A DNA stretch of 64,000 nt from the NCBI RefSeq assembly GCF_004402375.1, contig NZ_SOGJ01000023.1, positions 547,440-611,439 of the forward strand. Direction: 5' to 3'. This stretch comes from Cryobacterium breve. Lineage in GTDB: Bacteria > Actinomycetota > Actinomycetes > Actinomycetales > Microbacteriaceae. Position numbers and translations under genes: made by a program. Below, in pieces: positions 39,552 through 48,265 of the stretch; within the stretch, counting starts at the first letter, position 1, and every line of letters starts with the position of its first letter. The notes beneath the pieces were generated by a model. The model ran no database searches. It was not told where the DNA came from and saw only the letters and a list, made by a program, of their open reading frames with translations.

Positions 39552-40045
39552 GCGCACGCGACATGACCGCACACCCCTTCACGCACCTCGATTCCGCCGG
39601 CCAGGCCCGTATGGTCGACGTCACCGAGAAGCTGCCCACAGTGCGCAGCGCCACAGCCGCCGGGTTCGTGGCCTGCGGCCCGACGGTCATCGCCGCCCTC
39701 CGTGACGGCAGCACCCCCAAGGGCGATGTGCTGGCCGTGGCGCGGATCGCCGGGATCCAGGGGGCCAAGAAATGCGCCGATCTGCTCCCCCTCGCGCATG
39801 TGATCGGCGTGCACGGCGCCGCCGTCGATCTCGTGATCGAAGACACCGGCGTGCGCGTCACGGCCACCGTGCGCACGGCCGACCGCACGGGTGTCGAGAT
39901 GGAAGCGCTGACCGCCGTGTCGGTGGCAGCCCTGGCCGTCGTCGACATGGTGAAGGGCCTCGATAAGTCCGTTTGGATTGAGAACGTGCGCCTGATCACC
40001 AAGACGGGCGGCAAGTCCGGCGACTGGCACCGCCCAGACGCGTAG
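39548..40045 (+). CDS. moaC: Cyclic pyranopterin monophosphate synthase MoaC
   Basis: A 165-residue protein with ARMVDVTEKLPTVRSATA, KGDVLAVARIAGIQGAKKCA, DLLPLAHVIGV and MEALTAVSVAALAVVDMVK, then RLITKTGGKSGDW. These are the conserved MoaC blocks; the Lys and Asp of GDVLAVARIAGI and DMVK line the active site that converts the MoaA product to cPMP. Coupled to moeA by a 4-bp overlap, 2 bp before mobA. Confidence 0.96.
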   Translation: MSARDMTAHPFTHLDSAGQARMVDVTEKLPTVRSATAAGFVACGPTVIAALRDGSTPKGDVLAVARIAGIQGAKKCADLLPLAHVIGVHGAAVDLVIEDTGVRVTATVRTADRTGVEMEALTAVSVAALAVVDMVKGLDKSVWIENVRLITKTGGKSGDWHRPDA

Positions 40046-40047
40046 CC

Positions 40048-40722
40048 ATGACCGTCGACCCGATCGATCTGATCGTCGTGGCCGGCGGCCGAGCCCGGCG
40101 GCTGGACGGGGCGGTCAAACCCGCGGTCGAGGTGGCCGGCCGCACCCTGCTGTCTCGAGTGCTGGACGCCCGGAGCCTCACCAGGCACGTCGTCGTGGTC
40201 GGGCCGGAGGAAGCCAAGGCGGCCGTTCCGCACGGTGACTCGGGCAAGCCGATCTGGACGCTCGAGGACCCGCCGTTCGGCGGTCCGGTCGCCGGAATCG
40301 TGGCGGGCCTCGCGGCGCTCGCGCGCGCCTCCGCCGACGACGCACCGGCCGGCTGGGTTCTCGTGCTTGCCTGCGACCTTCCGTGGGCAGCGGATGCCGC
40401 CCGTCTGCTGGTGCCGGCGGCGACCGACCCGGGGCTGCCGGCATCCGTTGACGGCCTGCACCTGGTCGATGAGGGCGGCCGCGCGCAGTGGCTCGCTGGG
40501 ATCTATCGGCCGGAGCCCCTGCGTTCGGCCGCCCAGCGTCTCGGTGCCGACTCGCACGGCGCGAGCATGCGCGCGCTGCTCGCACCACTCGCGCTGCGCG
40601 GCGTCAACGACGCCGAAGGCGCCGGCACAGACGTGGACACATGGCAGGATGTGGAGAGGAGTTCCGCACTGCTGACCAGCACCCCACCGCGGAGCTATCC
40701 CCCGAGGAGTGATACCGAATGA
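40048..40722 (+). CDS. mobA: Molybdenum cofactor guanylyltransferase MobA
   Basis: A 224-residue nucleotidyltransferase starting IDLIVVAGGRARRLDGAVKP, a variant of the GGxSxRMGxxK nucleotide loop, with PPFGGPVAGIVAGLAAL and LVLACDLPWAADAARLLV around the metal Asp. It makes molybdopterin guanine dinucleotide, the form used by NarG and the FdhF-like enzyme. Third loop residues match MobA poorly, which is common in Actinobacteria. Its stop overlaps the DUF6457 gene by 4 bp; in some relatives these two are one protein. Confidence 0.88.
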   Translation: MTVDPIDLIVVAGGRARRLDGAVKPAVEVAGRTLLSRVLDARSLTRHVVVVGPEEAKAAVPHGDSGKPIWTLEDPPFGGPVAGIVAGLAALARASADDAPAGWVLVLACDLPWAADAARLLVPAATDPGLPASVDGLHLVDEGGRAQWLAGIYRPEPLRSAAQRLGADSHGASMRALLAPLALRGVNDAEGAGTDVDTWQDVERSSALLTSTPPRSYPPRSDTE

Positions 40723-41006
40723 GCACCTCAGCCCCGCTTCCGCCCGAGGCACTCGACGACTGGCTGGTGGCATTGGCCGACGGTCTCGGCCTCGATCCCG
40801 CCGACGTGCCTGTCAGCACCCTGCTCGACGTGGCCCGCGACGTGGCCCACAATGTGGCCCGGCCCGCTGCGCCGCTGAGCACCTTCCTGGTCGGGCTTGC
40901 CGCGGCCCGCAACGGCGGCACGACCGCCGACATCGAGGCCGCGAGCGCTCTCGCCACCCGGCTGGCCCTCGCCTGGCCCACGGAGCACTCGGAAGCGGAC
41001 CGCTGA
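40719..41006 (+). CDS. DUF6457 small protein, MobA-associated
   Basis: A 95-residue helical protein beginning PEALDDWLVALADGLGLDPA, with VARDVAHNVARPAAPLSTFL and LVGLAAARNGG. This fits the actinobacterial DUF6457 family, found next to or fused to molybdopterin guanylyltransferase. Function is not established. It sits between mobA (4-bp overlap) and moaD (1-bp overlap), so a role in cofactor nucleotide attachment or handover is a fair inference. Confidence 0.8.
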   Translation: MSTSAPLPPEALDDWLVALADGLGLDPADVPVSTLLDVARDVAHNVARPAAPLSTFLVGLAAARNGGTTADIEAASALATRLALAWPTEHSEADR

Positions 41007-41245
41007 TGGCCGCCATCCGATTCTTCGCCGGGGCGGCCGAAGCCGCCGCCCTCGAGACAGCCACGTTCGACGCGGCCACGATCGGCGACCTGCGCGGCCA
41101 GCTCTCCGCCCGCTACGGCGCCGAGTTCGAGCGCATCCTGGGTCGCTGCTCCCTGCTCGTGAACGGAACGCGGGCGACGGATGACGCCGTGCCGCTCTCC
41201 GGCAGCGACACCGTCGACGTGCTGCCGCCCTTCGCCGGCGGCTGA
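41006..41245 (+). CDS. moaD: Molybdopterin synthase sulfur carrier subunit MoaD
   Basis: A 79-residue ubiquitin-fold protein starting MAAIRFFAGAAEAAALETAT and ending VDVLPPFAGG. The terminal Gly-Gly is the site of adenylation by MoeB and thiocarboxylation. LRGQLSARYGAEFERILGRC and LLVNGT are standard. ATG overlaps the DUF6457 stop by one base (TGATG). The partner MoaE is encoded 15 kb away at 56329 on the other strand. Confidence 0.93.
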   Translation: MAAIRFFAGAAEAAALETATFDAATIGDLRGQLSARYGAEFERILGRCSLLVNGTRATDDAVPLSGSDTVDVLPPFAGG

Positions 41246-41288
41246 TCCCCTCCGGCTGAACATCGGCTGAGACCGGCGGTCCCCGATC

Positions 41289-41303
41289 GAATCAGGCCGA
41301 TTC
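41289..41303. promoter_or_regulatory. Inverted repeat GAATC-N5-GATTC upstream of narK
   Basis: GAATCAGGCCGATTC forms perfect 5-bp arms, 102 bp before the narK start and next to an AT-rich CATTTTTC that could hold a promoter element. It does not match the TTGAT-N4-ATCAA FNR site. No similar site was found before narG. Confidence 0.3.
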
Positions 41304-41404
41304 ATTTTTCACGGCGTTCGCGCGTTGTCGCATTCCGGCCGCACCGCGAGGGTGGAAGCTACGCGGGCCGTGTGCCCGACAGCCCACCCAGGCCAAGGAA
41401 GCAC

Positions 41405-42730
41405 ATGTCAGTCGAAACGACAACGCAGTTCGCCTCGAAGCTCAAACCGGATCTATCCAACTGGGATCCGGAGAACGACGAGACGTGGGATCCGAAGCTC
41501 GCCTGGCGCACCCTGTGGATCACCACCTTCAGCCTGACCCTCAGCTTCGCCGCCTGGTACCTTGTCAGCGCGATCGCGCCGCGTCTGAACGACATCGGCT
41601 ATTCCCTCGAGCCCAGCCAGTTGTACTGGCTCGTCGCCCTCCCCGGCCTCGCGGGCGGCCTGCTGCGCCTGGTCTTCATGTTCCTGCCGCCGATCATGGG
41701 CACCCGCTCGCTCGTCGCCATGTCATCGGCCCTCCTCGTCATCCCCATGCTCGGCTGGACCCTCGCCGCCCGGGACACGTCCACGCCCTACTGGGTGCTG
41801 CTCGCTTTGGCATTCGCGGCCGGTATCGGCGGCGGCACGTTCTCCGGTTTCATGGCCTCGACCAGCTACTTCTTCCCCAAGCGCCTCGCCGGAACAGCCC
41901 TGGGCCTGCAGGCAGGCCTCGGAAACTTCGGCATCGGCCTCATGCAGCTGATCCTGCCCTGGGTGGTCGGATTCGGTCTGCTCGGCACAGCCGCCCTCAC
42001 CCCGCAGAGTAGCGCCGAGGGTGACCTCGTCTGGCTGCACAACGGTGGACTCGTGCTCATCCCCTGGGCCCTGCTAGCCGTCGTCCTGGCCGTCGTGTAC
42101 CTGCGCCGAGTTCCCATCACGGCCAACTTCCGTCAGCAGATGGACATCTTCGGGGTCAAGCACACCTGGATCATGACGGCCATCTACCTGATGAGCTTCG
42201 GCGCCTACAGCGGCCTCGCGGCCCAGATGGGCCTGATCATCCTCAACGTCTACGGTGACTTCCCGAATGCCCCGAACCCGTTGGCCTTCGCCTTCATCGG
42301 CCCGGTCCTCGGCGCCCTGGTGCGAGCCGCCAGCGGCCCGTTCTGCGACAAATGGGGCGGCGCGATCTTCACCTTCATCGGCGGTCTCGGCATGGTGGCC
42401 GGCACGGCCCTCACGGCGTTCTTCCTCACCCCGACCAGCGTGGACGAGTTCTGGGGCTTCCTCACCGGCATGCTGATCATCTTCTTCTTCGCCGGGTTGG
42501 CCAACGCGGGCACGTTCAAGCAGATGCCGATGATCTTCCCGAAGCGCCAGGCCGGCGGGGCCATCGCGTGGACATCCGCCATCGCCGCCTTCGGACCGTT
42601 CGTGGTGGGAATCTCGCTCACGGTCATCAGCCCGACCGCGTTCTTCACCAGTTGCGCCGTGTTCTGCGTCTTCTGCACGTGGCTCGCCTGGTTCTACTAC
42701 GCCCGCAAGGGTGCACCCTTCCCCAGCTAG
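41405..42730 (+). CDS. narK: Nitrate/nitrite transporter NarK (MFS)
   Basis: A 441-residue protein with about twelve hydrophobic segments. GGGTFSGFMASTSYFFPKRL, LQAGLGNFGIGLMQLILPW and LANAGTFKQMPMIFPKRQ, then GGAIAWTSAIAAFGPFV are the two nitrate signature regions of the nitrate/nitrite porter family. The N-terminal 35 residues are hydrophilic (WDPENDETWDPKLAWRTLW). ATG 41405 follows AAGGAAGC. It precedes the nitrate reductase cluster but runs on the other strand, pointing toward the 3' end of narGHJI. The transporter supplies nitrate to cytoplasm-facing NarG and may exchange nitrite. Confidence 0.94.
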   Translation: MSVETTTQFASKLKPDLSNWDPENDETWDPKLAWRTLWITTFSLTLSFAAWYLVSAIAPRLNDIGYSLEPSQLYWLVALPGLAGGLLRLVFMFLPPIMGTRSLVAMSSALLVIPMLGWTLAARDTSTPYWVLLALAFAAGIGGGTFSGFMASTSYFFPKRLAGTALGLQAGLGNFGIGLMQLILPWVVGFGLLGTAALTPQSSAEGDLVWLHNGGLVLIPWALLAVVLAVVYLRRVPITANFRQQMDIFGVKHTWIMTAIYLMSFGAYSGLAAQMGLIILNVYGDFPNAPNPLAFAFIGPVLGALVRAASGPFCDKWGGAIFTFIGGLGMVAGTALTAFFLTPTSVDEFWGFLTGMLIIFFFAGLANAGTFKQMPMIFPKRQAGGAIAWTSAIAAFGPFVVGISLTVISPTAFFTSCAVFCVFCTWLAWFYYARKGAPFPS

Positions 42731-42889
42731 TCATACGATCACGGCAGGGACACGCTGCACTTCGCGATCCAGGTCGACGCTCCCGTGCACGGCTGGGCGT
42801 CCCGCTGGCGGACGGCGTGCTCGAGCGCACGCCTGAATGGCCCGCGAGGTTGCCGTAGCTCAGTGACCGGCTGATCAGTCGTCGTCGTT

Positions 42890-43396
42890 TCAGTCGTCGT
42901 CGGAGTTCGGGGGCGCCGGCACTCCCCCGACCTCCGACCAAACGGCGGCGGCCCCGCTGTGTCCGATACGGACGGCCTGCACGGTGGTCCCGGTGGCGGC
43001 GATCAGCGCGGCCACGGCCAGCACGATGGCCACCCACTTCGGTGCGCGGGCAACGATGGTCCGGCCGACGGTCGCTCGGTAGTTCCACCAGAGCAGCATG
43101 GCGGCGACGACGACCAAGCCGGCAACCCACGGCAGCAGGCCCTCGGCCATCTCGGAATGAGTTTCGACCAGCGCGGTCTCCACCACTCGGTCCTTGAGTT
43201 TCTCACCGGTCTCACGGGCCAGCGGCACCAGCACGAGGGCGGCCAGGGCCAGGCCGAGCGGCAGGAATCCGGACCAGCGGCGGAACCGGGGCCAGAGGGC
43301 AGCGAGCAGCACGACGAGGGCTGCTGCCGGCACGACGACCTCGGTGGCGTGCACGATGAGGGGATGCAGAGGAAGGCCGAAGATCGTATCGAACAT
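42890..43396 (-). CDS. DUF2231 membrane protein
   Basis: A 168-residue protein with four hydrophobic helices starting MFDTIFGLPLHPLIVHATEV. GLPLHPLIVH(A/F) near the N-terminus is the conserved DUF2231 motif, found in small membrane proteins that may bind heme or metals. The tail ends in Asp-rich residues (PNSDDD). ATG follows AAGGAGT. It lies last in the minus-strand nitrate region, 219 bp after the DUF2252 gene, and may be independently expressed. Function unknown. Confidence 0.85.
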   Translation of the reverse strand: MFDTIFGLPLHPLIVHATEVVVPAAALVVLLAALWPRFRRWSGFLPLGLALAALVLVPLARETGEKLKDRVVETALVETHSEMAEGLLPWVAGLVVVAAMLLWWNYRATVGRTIVARAPKWVAIVLAVAALIAATGTTVQAVRIGHSGAAAVWSEVGGVPAPPNSDDD

Positions 43397-43615
43397 GGGA
43401 CTCCTTGAGGATTCTGGCCAAACCGGACGTACGGTGCGCACGCACGTTCGTGGCTCGTTTGCAATGCTAGGGAGGTTGAGGTTTCCCTGCCACGAAGGGC
43501 AGGCTGCGCTTGGTGACGCGCCGCTCCGACGCATTCTGGCGTGCACCTGCCGCTGAATGCTCCTCGCCGTGCGCCGACGCGCTCACCGCGTGATGTGCCT
43601 TCGTTACCGGCTCGC
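43397..43615. other. Intergenic region between DUF2252 and DUF2231 genes
   Basis: Holds the leader of the DUF2231 gene and a short hairpin, CCTGCC/GGCAGG at about 43486-43503. No gene seen. Confidence 0.4.
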
Positions 43616-45049
43616 CTAGACGCCGTCGAGGGCCTGGATGCGACCGGAACGAACGGCTTCGGCGAACCGTGCATAGTCCCGGTCGTTCTGGTCCGCGTAG
43701 CGGGCCGAGAAGTCGGCGACCGACACGTCGAACTTGTCGCTCGTGCCGAGGTACGCCGTGATTGCGATCGGATGGCCAGAGCGGGCGTGCGCTCGGGCGA
43801 GCGTCCAGCCACAGATCCGGGCGTAGAACGACATGGCGAGCGGTTCCATGATTTCGATCACGGCCGACCCCTTCATGTCACGCAGCTGACGCCAGTAGAG
43901 GTAGCGGTTCTCCTGCACGCCCTTCGTCCAGCCCAGGTAGATGTCGCTGGCGGCCTGCATCATCCGCTGCCCCTGCACGACGCGCTCTCCCGGCTGCGTG
44001 TAACGGCTTTTCGGCAGGTGGTCCTCCAGCACGGATGCCGTCGCCTCCTTGAGCTGCAGGAAGAGCGGGTCCTGCTCGTCGCGGCCCTGGAGCAGGGCGA
44101 TGAATGACCGGGTGCCGACGCTACCGACGCCGACGACCTTGCGGGCCACGTCGACGATCCGGTACTGCTCGAGCAGGTGACGACGGTCATGCTCCAGTGT
44201 GGTTCGGTAGGCGCGGAGTTGCCCCTGCACAGCGTGCCGGGTCTCATCGGGAGACATGCTGAAGTAGTCCATCAGCTCCCGGGCGGGAATGACGATGGGA
44301 GGTCGACTGACGATCCGGTACTGCCCGTCCACGAACTCGGCGAGCTTGGACAGCGCCTGCAGGCTGTCGCGGGTACGGGCCTTCGCGGCGTTGCGCCGTA
44401 CGTTCTTGCCGATGGCCTCGGCGGCGTTGCGCTGCTTGCCCTTCCGGCTGCCGATGACCCCCTGCATGACGGCGGTCACCTCGTCTTCGGACAGTCGGGC
44501 GTACCACACGTCCATGGTGCCCATGGTGGCGAACCTGCCCATAGCCTCACGGTAGGACCGCACCGCCGCGAGCGTCACATCCCGGGTGTCGCTCGCGCTG
44601 AAGCCGTTGTTCCGGGCCGCGATCGTGAAGCTCGCGGACATCCGCAGCACGTCGTATTCGAACGGTCCGGGGAGGGTCTCGTCGAAGTCGTTCAGGTCGA
44701 ACAGGAGCTGACGCTCGGGCGAGGCGAACATGCCGAAGTTGGAGAGGTGGGCGTCACCGCACAGCTGGGATACCAGACCGGCCCGCGGCGTGTCCTTCAG
44801 ATCCTCGGCCATGATCTTGGCCGCGCCGCGGTAGAAGGTGAAGGGGGAAACCAGCATCCGGCCATGCCGGACCGGCACCAGGTCCTGTTCCCGGGTGACG
44901 TTCTGCGCCTCGAGCATGGCGACGGGGTCGGGGCGGTCTGCGGCGGGAACCCAGCCCCGGTGGCTGGTGAGCGGAGCGCGCTCACGGGCGCCCTTGCCAC
45001 GCGCCTTCCGCTCGTCGACGCTGAGGTGGTGGACGGCGGGTGCGGCCAT
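43616..45049 (-). CDS. DUF2252 family protein (kinase-like fold)
   Basis: A 477-residue protein with MLVSPFTFYRGAAKIMAEDL, CGDAHLSNFGMFASPERQL, LFDLNDFDETLPGPFEYDV and ARAHARSGHPIAITAYLG. These are the conserved DUF2252 blocks; GDAHLSNFG and DLNDFDE resemble the catalytic loop and metal motif of aminoglycoside-phosphotransferase-like kinases, but no substrate is known. Start is ATG 45049; the frame continues 91 codons upstream through unrelated narI-region sequence. It follows narI by 101 bp on the same strand. A link with nitrate respiration is not established. Confidence 0.87.
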   Translation of the reverse strand: MAAPAVHHLSVDERKARGKGARERAPLTSHRGWVPAADRPDPVAMLEAQNVTREQDLVPVRHGRMLVSPFTFYRGAAKIMAEDLKDTPRAGLVSQLCGDAHLSNFGMFASPERQLLFDLNDFDETLPGPFEYDVLRMSASFTIAARNNGFSASDTRDVTLAAVRSYREAMGRFATMGTMDVWYARLSEDEVTAVMQGVIGSRKGKQRNAAEAIGKNVRRNAAKARTRDSLQALSKLAEFVDGQYRIVSRPPIVIPARELMDYFSMSPDETRHAVQGQLRAYRTTLEHDRRHLLEQYRIVDVARKVVGVGSVGTRSFIALLQGRDEQDPLFLQLKEATASVLEDHLPKSRYTQPGERVVQGQRMMQAASDIYLGWTKGVQENRYLYWRQLRDMKGSAVIEIMEPLAMSFYARICGWTLARAHARSGHPIAITAYLGTSDKFDVSVADFSARYADQNDRDYARFAEAVRSGRIQALDGV

Positions 45050-45150
45050 GAACGGCGACCTTTCGGGCGGCAGGCAGATCGGGCAGATCGAGATATGGGA
45101 ACGAGCCCTCAGACATCTACGATTGCCCGGCCGCCGGCCGGAGTCAACGC

Positions 45151-45915
45151 CTAGCGGCGGCTGCCCGCCTTCTCGCGCGGCAGTTCGCTCTTCTCCCAGC
45201 CGCGGCGGGCTTTCACGGCACCCGCACCGCGGTGGCCGTCCCGCGAGCGGTAGACGATGTAGGGCCGCACGAAGTACCCGAGCGGCGCCGAGAAGACGTG
45301 CACCAGCCGGGTGAACGGCCACAGCAGGAACAGGCTCGTCGCACAGAGCACGTGCAGTTGGAAGAAGAACGGCACATCGCTCATCAGCGACGGGTCAGGC
45401 TGGAAGCCGTAGAGACTGCGGATCCACGGCGAGATCGACCCGCGGTAGTCGTAGCCGGCTCCGAGCACCTGGTACAGCACCGTCGCGGTCGTGCCGAATG
45501 CGATCGTGCCGGCGAGGAACAGGTACATGACCTTGTCCATCACGGTGGTGACCAGCTTGACCCGGGCGACCAGGCGGCGACGGATCAGCAGGATGACCAG
45601 GCCGGCGATGGTCAGCACCGCTGCGACACTGCCCAGCCAGGTCGCACCGAGGTGGTAGATGTGCTCGGTGACACCGAAGAACTCGAGCCAGGGCTTGGGG
45701 ATGAAGAGTCCGACGATGTGACCGCCGAAGACCATCAGGATGCCGTAGTGGAACATGGGCGAACCCCAGCGCAGCCACTTGTTCTCGTAGGTCTGGCTCG
45801 ACCTTGAGGTCCAGCCGAACTGGTCGAACCGGTAGCGCAGCAGGTGACCGACGATGAAGACCCCGGCGGCGGCGTAGGGGAACGCCACCCAGAGCAGAAT
45901 ATCGAGCGGATTCAT
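45151..45915 (-). CDS. narI: Respiratory nitrate reductase gamma subunit NarI
   Basis: A 254-residue membrane cytochrome with five helices. Heme b ligands are expected from His in SPMFHYGILMVFGGHIVGLF and FFFQLHVLCATSLFLLW plus FTRLVHVFSAPLGYFVRPYI, matching the paired-histidine pattern of NarI. It takes electrons from menaquinol and passes them to NarH. It overlaps narJ by 4 bp. The C-terminus is a charged tail of about 25 residues (KARRGWEKSELPREKAG). Confidence 0.95.
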   Translation of the reverse strand: MNPLDILLWVAFPYAAAGVFIVGHLLRYRFDQFGWTSRSSQTYENKWLRWGSPMFHYGILMVFGGHIVGLFIPKPWLEFFGVTEHIYHLGATWLGSVAAVLTIAGLVILLIRRRLVARVKLVTTVMDKVMYLFLAGTIAFGTTATVLYQVLGAGYDYRGSISPWIRSLYGFQPDPSLMSDVPFFFQLHVLCATSLFLLWPFTRLVHVFSAPLGYFVRPYIVYRSRDGHRGAGAVKARRGWEKSELPREKAGSRR

Positions 45916-46601
45916 ACTCGTACGTCCTCGCTGTTCGCGCCGGAGGGCGAGAACGGTTTGAGATTGCCGAGGAAGGTCATGCCGACCGTCTCGGTCGGCG
46001 GACCCTCGTTCACCAAGTTGAGGTAGCGCTGACGCGTTTCCTCGTCGATTTTAGGCAGAGACAGGGACACCGCCTCCACGACATGGGCGTAGGGACTCGG
46101 CACCGCCTCGAGTGCCGTGCGGAGCACCTCGATCCCGTCCCGGTGCGCGGCGAGCAGTTCTTGAGCGATGGGCGAGTCGCTCAGCGCGGAGAATTCGAGC
46201 ACCATCGGCAGGTAGTCGGGCAGTTCCTCCGCCGCGACCTCCCAGCCGGCTGCGCGGTAGGCCTCGACGAAGCGCACGAGTGCCATGCCGCGGCGGCGGG
46301 TGTCCCCCGCAGCGTAGTAGCTCAGGTACGGGCAGCACTTGCGCTTGAGGTCGAACGTGGCCGTGAAGTGGATCTCCAGCTCCTGCTGCGTCATCGCATC
46401 CGCCTGCGTCAGGAACGCCTCGAAGGCGTTGCGAAGCGGATCCGGCAGCGACGCCACCGACGCGGCGACAGCAGCAAAGCGCGCCCGGCGCTCCTCGGTG
46501 GGGTAGTCGAGCAGTATCGATGCCGCCATATGCGCCAGGCGGCCGTCCTCCGCCGACAGGGGCAGCGCAGTGACCTTGCGGGTCGGGAGCTTCAGTCTCA
46601 T
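45912..46601 (-). CDS. narJ: Nitrate reductase assembly chaperone NarJ
   Basis: A 229-residue cytosolic chaperone needed for molybdenum cofactor insertion into NarG. SILLDYPTEERRARFAAVA at the N-terminus, YVEHFDLKRKCCPYLSYY (here TFDLKRKCCPYLSYYAAGD) and LPDYLPMVLEFSAL are the typical NarJ/TorD-like blocks. It overlaps narH by 4 bp at its start and narI by 4 bp at its end, so the stoichiometry is likely set by coupling. Confidence 0.94.
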   Translation of the reverse strand: MRLKLPTRKVTALPLSAEDGRLAHMAASILLDYPTEERRARFAAVAASVASLPDPLRNAFEAFLTQADAMTQQELEIHFTATFDLKRKCCPYLSYYAAGDTRRRGMALVRFVEAYRAAGWEVAAEELPDYLPMVLEFSALSDSPIAQELLAAHRDGIEVLRTALEAVPSPYAHVVEAVSLSLPKIDEETRQRYLNLVNEGPPTETVGMTFLGNLKPFSPSGANSEDVRV

Positions 46602-48265
46602 GCGGGACTCCCGCTGGCCTTCGGCGGGAACATGCCGTCGGGCACACCAGTGCCGGTCCAGTTGAGCAGGTTCACCCGGCCCGGCGTGGTCGGCTTGGTG
46701 CGTTCCCCACCCTTGCCGACCATCTCGTTGTAGTTGTCGACGGTCGCGTTCAGCGGCATCCCGGGGGTCTTCCCGTACGGGCCCGCCGCCGTGGCGGCGG
46801 TCGGGCCGCCCATGCCGGGGCCGCCGTCGGTGTCGAGCGAGCAGGCGAGTTCCTCCAGCTCACGAGCCGTCTCCACGTGCGCCTTGGGGATGACGTACCG
46901 GTCCTCGTACTTGGCGATGGCCAGTAGACGATACATGGCCTCGATCTCGGTACCGGTCATACCGACCGCCTCCGGAATCGTCTCGTCGCGGTCGCGCCCC
47001 AGGTTGATGTCGCGCATGTAGGACCGCATGGCGGCGAGCTTGCGCAGAGAGGACTCGACGGGCACGACGTCGCCGGCCGAGAACAGACCCGCCAGGTACT
47101 CCACCGGGATGCGGAGCTTGTCGATGGCGGCGAAGAGGGTGCGGGCGTCCTCACCGTCGTTGTTGGTCGTCGAGATGACGTCGACCACCGGGGACAGCGG
47201 GGGGATGTACCAGACCATGGGCATGGTGCGGTACTCCGGGTGCAGCGGCAGGGCCACCTTGTACTCGGAGATGAGCTTGTAGATCGGGCTGTTCTGGGCT
47301 GCGAGAATCCAGTCGTCCTCCATGCCCTCGGCCTTCGCCGCGGCGATGATCTCAGGGTCGAATGGGTCGAGGAAACAGGCGCGCTGGGCATCCAGCAGGT
47401 CGTGCTCGTTCTCGACCGAGGCCTGCGCGAGGACCGCGTCGGCGTCGTAGAGCATCAGGCCGAGGTAGCGCAGCCGGCCGACGCAGGTCTCCGAGCAGAT
47501 GGTGGGCTTGCCCTGCTCGATCAACGGGTAGCAGAGGGTGCACTTCTCGGCCTTGCCCGTCTTGTGGTTGAAGTAGACCTTCTTGTAGGGGCAGGCGGAG
47601 ACGCACATGCGCCAGCCGCGGCAGCCGTCTTCGTCAACGAGGACGATGCCGTCTTCCTCGCGTTTGTACATGGCGCCCGAGGGGCAGGCCGCGACGCAGG
47701 CGGGGTTCAGGCAGTGCTCGCAGATGCGCGGCAGGTAGAACATGAAGGTGTTCTCGAACTCCATCTTCACGTGTTCGCTCATGGTGGCGAGGATGGGGTC
47801 GTCGGCCGCGGTCTCCTGCGAGCCGCCGAGGTTGTCGTCCCAGTTACCGGACCACTTGATGTCCATGTTCTGGCCCGTGAGCAGCGACTTGGGCCGGGCG
47901 ACGGGGCTCTCCGTGCTCAGCGGAGCCTTGGTCAGCATGTCGTAGTCGTAGGTCCACGGCTCGTAGTAGTCGTCGATCACGGGGAGGTCCGGGTTGTTGA
48001 AGATGGTGGCGAGGCGCTTGATCCGGCCGCCGGAGCGCAGTTTCAGACGTCCGCGCTTATTGCGCTGCCAGCCGCCTTTCCATTTCTCCTGGTCTTCGTA
48101 GCGGCGCGGATAACCGACGCCGGGCTTGGTCTCCACGTTGTTGAACCAGACGTACTCGACACCGGTGCGGTTGGTCCAGACCTGCTTGCAGGTGACCGAG
48201 CAGGTGTGGCACCCGATGCACTTGTCGAGATTCATGATCATCGACATTTGAGCCATTACGCGCAT
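46598..48265 (-). CDS. narH: Respiratory nitrate reductase beta subunit NarH
   Basis: A 555-residue iron-sulfur protein. Cluster cysteines: CIGCHTCSVTCK; CEHCLNPACVAACPSGAMY; GCRGWRMCVSACPYKKVYF, where a Trp replaces one cysteine and makes the 3Fe-4S cluster usual in NarH; KCTLCYPLIEQGKPTICSETC. It relays electrons from NarI heme to NarG. ATG 48265 directly follows the narG stop; ATG 48256 (MAQMSM) is an alternative start. Overlaps narJ by 4 bp. Confidence 0.96.
   Translation of the reverse strand: MRVMAQMSMIMNLDKCIGCHTCSVTCKQVWTNRTGVEYVWFNNVETKPGVGYPRRYEDQEKWKGGWQRNKRGRLKLRSGGRIKRLATIFNNPDLPVIDDYYEPWTYDYDMLTKAPLSTESPVARPKSLLTGQNMDIKWSGNWDDNLGGSQETAADDPILATMSEHVKMEFENTFMFYLPRICEHCLNPACVAACPSGAMYKREEDGIVLVDEDGCRGWRMCVSACPYKKVYFNHKTGKAEKCTLCYPLIEQGKPTICSETCVGRLRYLGLMLYDADAVLAQASVENEHDLLDAQRACFLDPFDPEIIAAAKAEGMEDDWILAAQNSPIYKLISEYKVALPLHPEYRTMPMVWYIPPLSPVVDVISTTNNDGEDARTLFAAIDKLRIPVEYLAGLFSAGDVVPVESSLRKLAAMRSYMRDINLGRDRDETIPEAVGMTGTEIEAMYRLLAIAKYEDRYVIPKAHVETARELEELACSLDTDGGPGMGGPTAATAAGPYGKTPGMPLNATVDNYNEMVGKGGERTKPTTPGRVNLLNWTGTGVPDGMFPPKASGSPA

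Noticed and set aside
42731..42889. Short gap between narK and DUF2231 for a missed gene
   Set aside because: No frame with plausible composition or start; it holds only the two gene ends.
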